Shown here one piece after another: positions 15,180 to 15,846 of a stretch of DNA of 15,846 bases (its first letter is position 1; each line of letters begins with the position of its first letter). The stretch is from Bacteroidales bacterium (GTDB lineage: Bacteria; Bacteroidota; Bacteroidia; Bacteroidales; P3). Below the pieces are notes generated by a model, which did not search any database, was not told the DNA's origin, and saw only the letters and a list, made by a program, of their open reading frames with translations. Both the position numbers and the translations under genes were made by a program. Location: positions 1 through 15,846 of the forward strand of contig JAFZTV010000089.1 of the NCBI GenBank assembly GCA_017618625.1. Direction: 5' to 3'.

Positions 15180-15846
15180 AAAGGAAATTTATCATTATCC
15201 CCCTCATTTCTCTATTATGCGGCTGCTCCCAAAATCCCAAGGTAAGCCGTGTGGATATCAGCAACTGGCAGTTCGACTACAGCGGAGTGGAATACACGGC
15301 AACGGTGCCGGGCTTTGTGCATACCGACCTGATGGCAAACGGCATTATCGGCGACCCGTACATCGGGACGAACGAGGACTCGGTTCAGTGGGTGTCGCAA
15401 TGCAAGTGGACATACACCTGCCACATAGACAGAAGCATCCTGCCCAAGGGTGATTCCCTATGGATTGTCTTCGAGGGGCTGGCAGGGAGAGCCGACGTGG
15501 TTTTCTACGACGACATACATAACGCAAAACAGGTGGTGTCGCACGAAGCAGACAACATGTTTGTCAGCTACGAGTTCCCCCTTCCAGAGTTCTGCAATGA
15601 CGTCATGGTGCAGTTCTATCCGCTCTACGACTCGGTGCTCGAGCAGGAATACGGCATACCCCTACCCGACCGGCGGGCGTTCACTCGCATCGCTCCCTAT
15701 CAGCAGGGCTGGGATTGGGGACCGAAACTGGTCTCTTGCGGAATATGGAAGCCTGTGTATGTGTGCAATAAGCGGTCAGCCGGCAGCGGTCAGCAGCCAG
15801 CGGTCAGCAGCCGGCAGCCTTTCAATTTTCAATTTTCAATTTTCAA
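15176..15846 (+). CDS. beta-mannosidase-like GH2 lipoprotein, 5' part only
   Basis: Family GH2 beta-mannosidases remove terminal beta-mannose from mannan-type oligosaccharides. Only 223 codons are visible. A signal with lipobox LCGC (C17) predicts a lipoprotein. The N-terminal sugar-binding domain is recognisable: VPGFVHTDLM (44-53), GDPYIGTNED (59-68), FEGLAGRADV (99-108), ADNMFVSY (125-132) and GWDWGPKLVSCGIWKPVYV (178-196), a hallmark of this subfamily. The catalytic acid and nucleophile would lie beyond the window. The start is ATG 15176, overlapping the rsmG stop as ATGA; an ATG two codons upstream is possible. After residue 196 homology ends abruptly and the frame runs into tandem repeats to the window edge, so the gene may be interrupted, or the contig may end there. 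Confidence 0.82.
   Translation, partial: MKRKFIIIPLISLLCGCSQNPKVSRVDISNWQFDYSGVEYTATVPGFVHTDLMANGIIGDPYIGTNEDSVQWVSQCKWTYTCHIDRSILPKGDSLWIVFEGLAGRADVVFYDDIHNAKQVVSHEADNMFVSYEFPLPEFCNDVMVQFYPLYDSVLEQEYGIPLPDRRAFTRIAPYQQGWDWGPKLVSCGIWKPVYVCNKRSAGSGQQPAVSSRQPFNFQFSIF
15771..15819 (+). repeat. 14-base tandem repeat, three full copies
   Basis: Three consecutive 14-base units begin with AGCGGTCAGC at 15771, 15785 and 15799; the second and third are identical and the first differs in its last four bases (CGGC against AGCC). A partial unit, GGCAGCC, follows. Confidence 0.9.
15820..15846 (+). repeat. heptamer TTTCAAT tandem repeat to the window end
   Basis: The unit TTTCAAT repeats perfectly three times plus six bases, running off the window. 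The + strand is stop-free in every phase, so a reading frame can pass through it. From memory, runs of this heptamer (or its complement, ATTGAAA) are common in non-coding DNA of some Bacteroidales. Confidence 0.9.

Overview
The window looks like chromosomal DNA from a Bacteroidales bacterium (phylum Bacteroidota). Four things support this: a 286-residue primary sigma factor without region 1.1; promoter -7 boxes of the TAnnTTTG type in front of several genes; a very large secreted C10 cysteine peptidase ending in a type IX secretion (T9SS) sorting domain; and an RsmG and a class II rhamnulose-1-phosphate aldolase that read like Bacteroides/Prevotella proteins. I cannot name a genus.

Layout. 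Bases 1-1975 (+) hold a compact run of unrecognised genes: the possible end of one gene, then 89, 283 and 248 residues with 42- and 12-base gaps. A 355-base gene-poor gap (1976-2330) follows. It leads into rhaD (2331-3044, +), whose protein keeps all metal and catalytic residues but lacks its usual C-terminal ~30 residues. A hairpin terminator at 3064-3094 is shared with the convergent housekeeping pair ffh-folD (5330-3098, -), which encodes the SRP GTPase and the methylene-tetrahydrofolate enzyme.

Bases 5588-12760 (-) are a single 2390-residue gene. Its product has a signal peptide, a Spi-type propeptide, a C10 (streptopain/interpain-like) peptidase domain with Cys179/His327/Asn343-Trp344, seven ~120-residue repeats (A), twelve ~50-residue 'CDSxxW...GCDS' repeats (B) mixed with two Ig/PKD-like modules and three 'GYGFN' modules, an eighth A repeat, and a T9SS type A-like C-terminal domain. 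It is best read as a secreted, surface-attached or released protease with a very long repetitive stalk. The B array has a higher-order structure and contains a recent 372-base duplication 798 bases apart.

Bases 13141-15846 (+) carry the primary sigma factor gene with a strong terminator, a small 131-residue lipoprotein-like protein with a C-terminus resembling a T9SS sorting domain, rsmG (TTG start), and the 5' part of a GH2 beta-mannosidase-like lipoprotein overlapping rsmG by ATGA. The beta-mannosidase frame runs into a 14-base and then a 7-base tandem repeat that reaches the end of the window.

Most of the window is ordinary housekeeping. The best candidates for something undescribed are the giant modular protease, the truncated RhaD, the sorting-domain-like small protein, the unrecognised operon at the left edge and the heptameric repeat at the right edge. 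I do not see a defence system, CRISPR array, tRNA, rRNA or insertion sequence.
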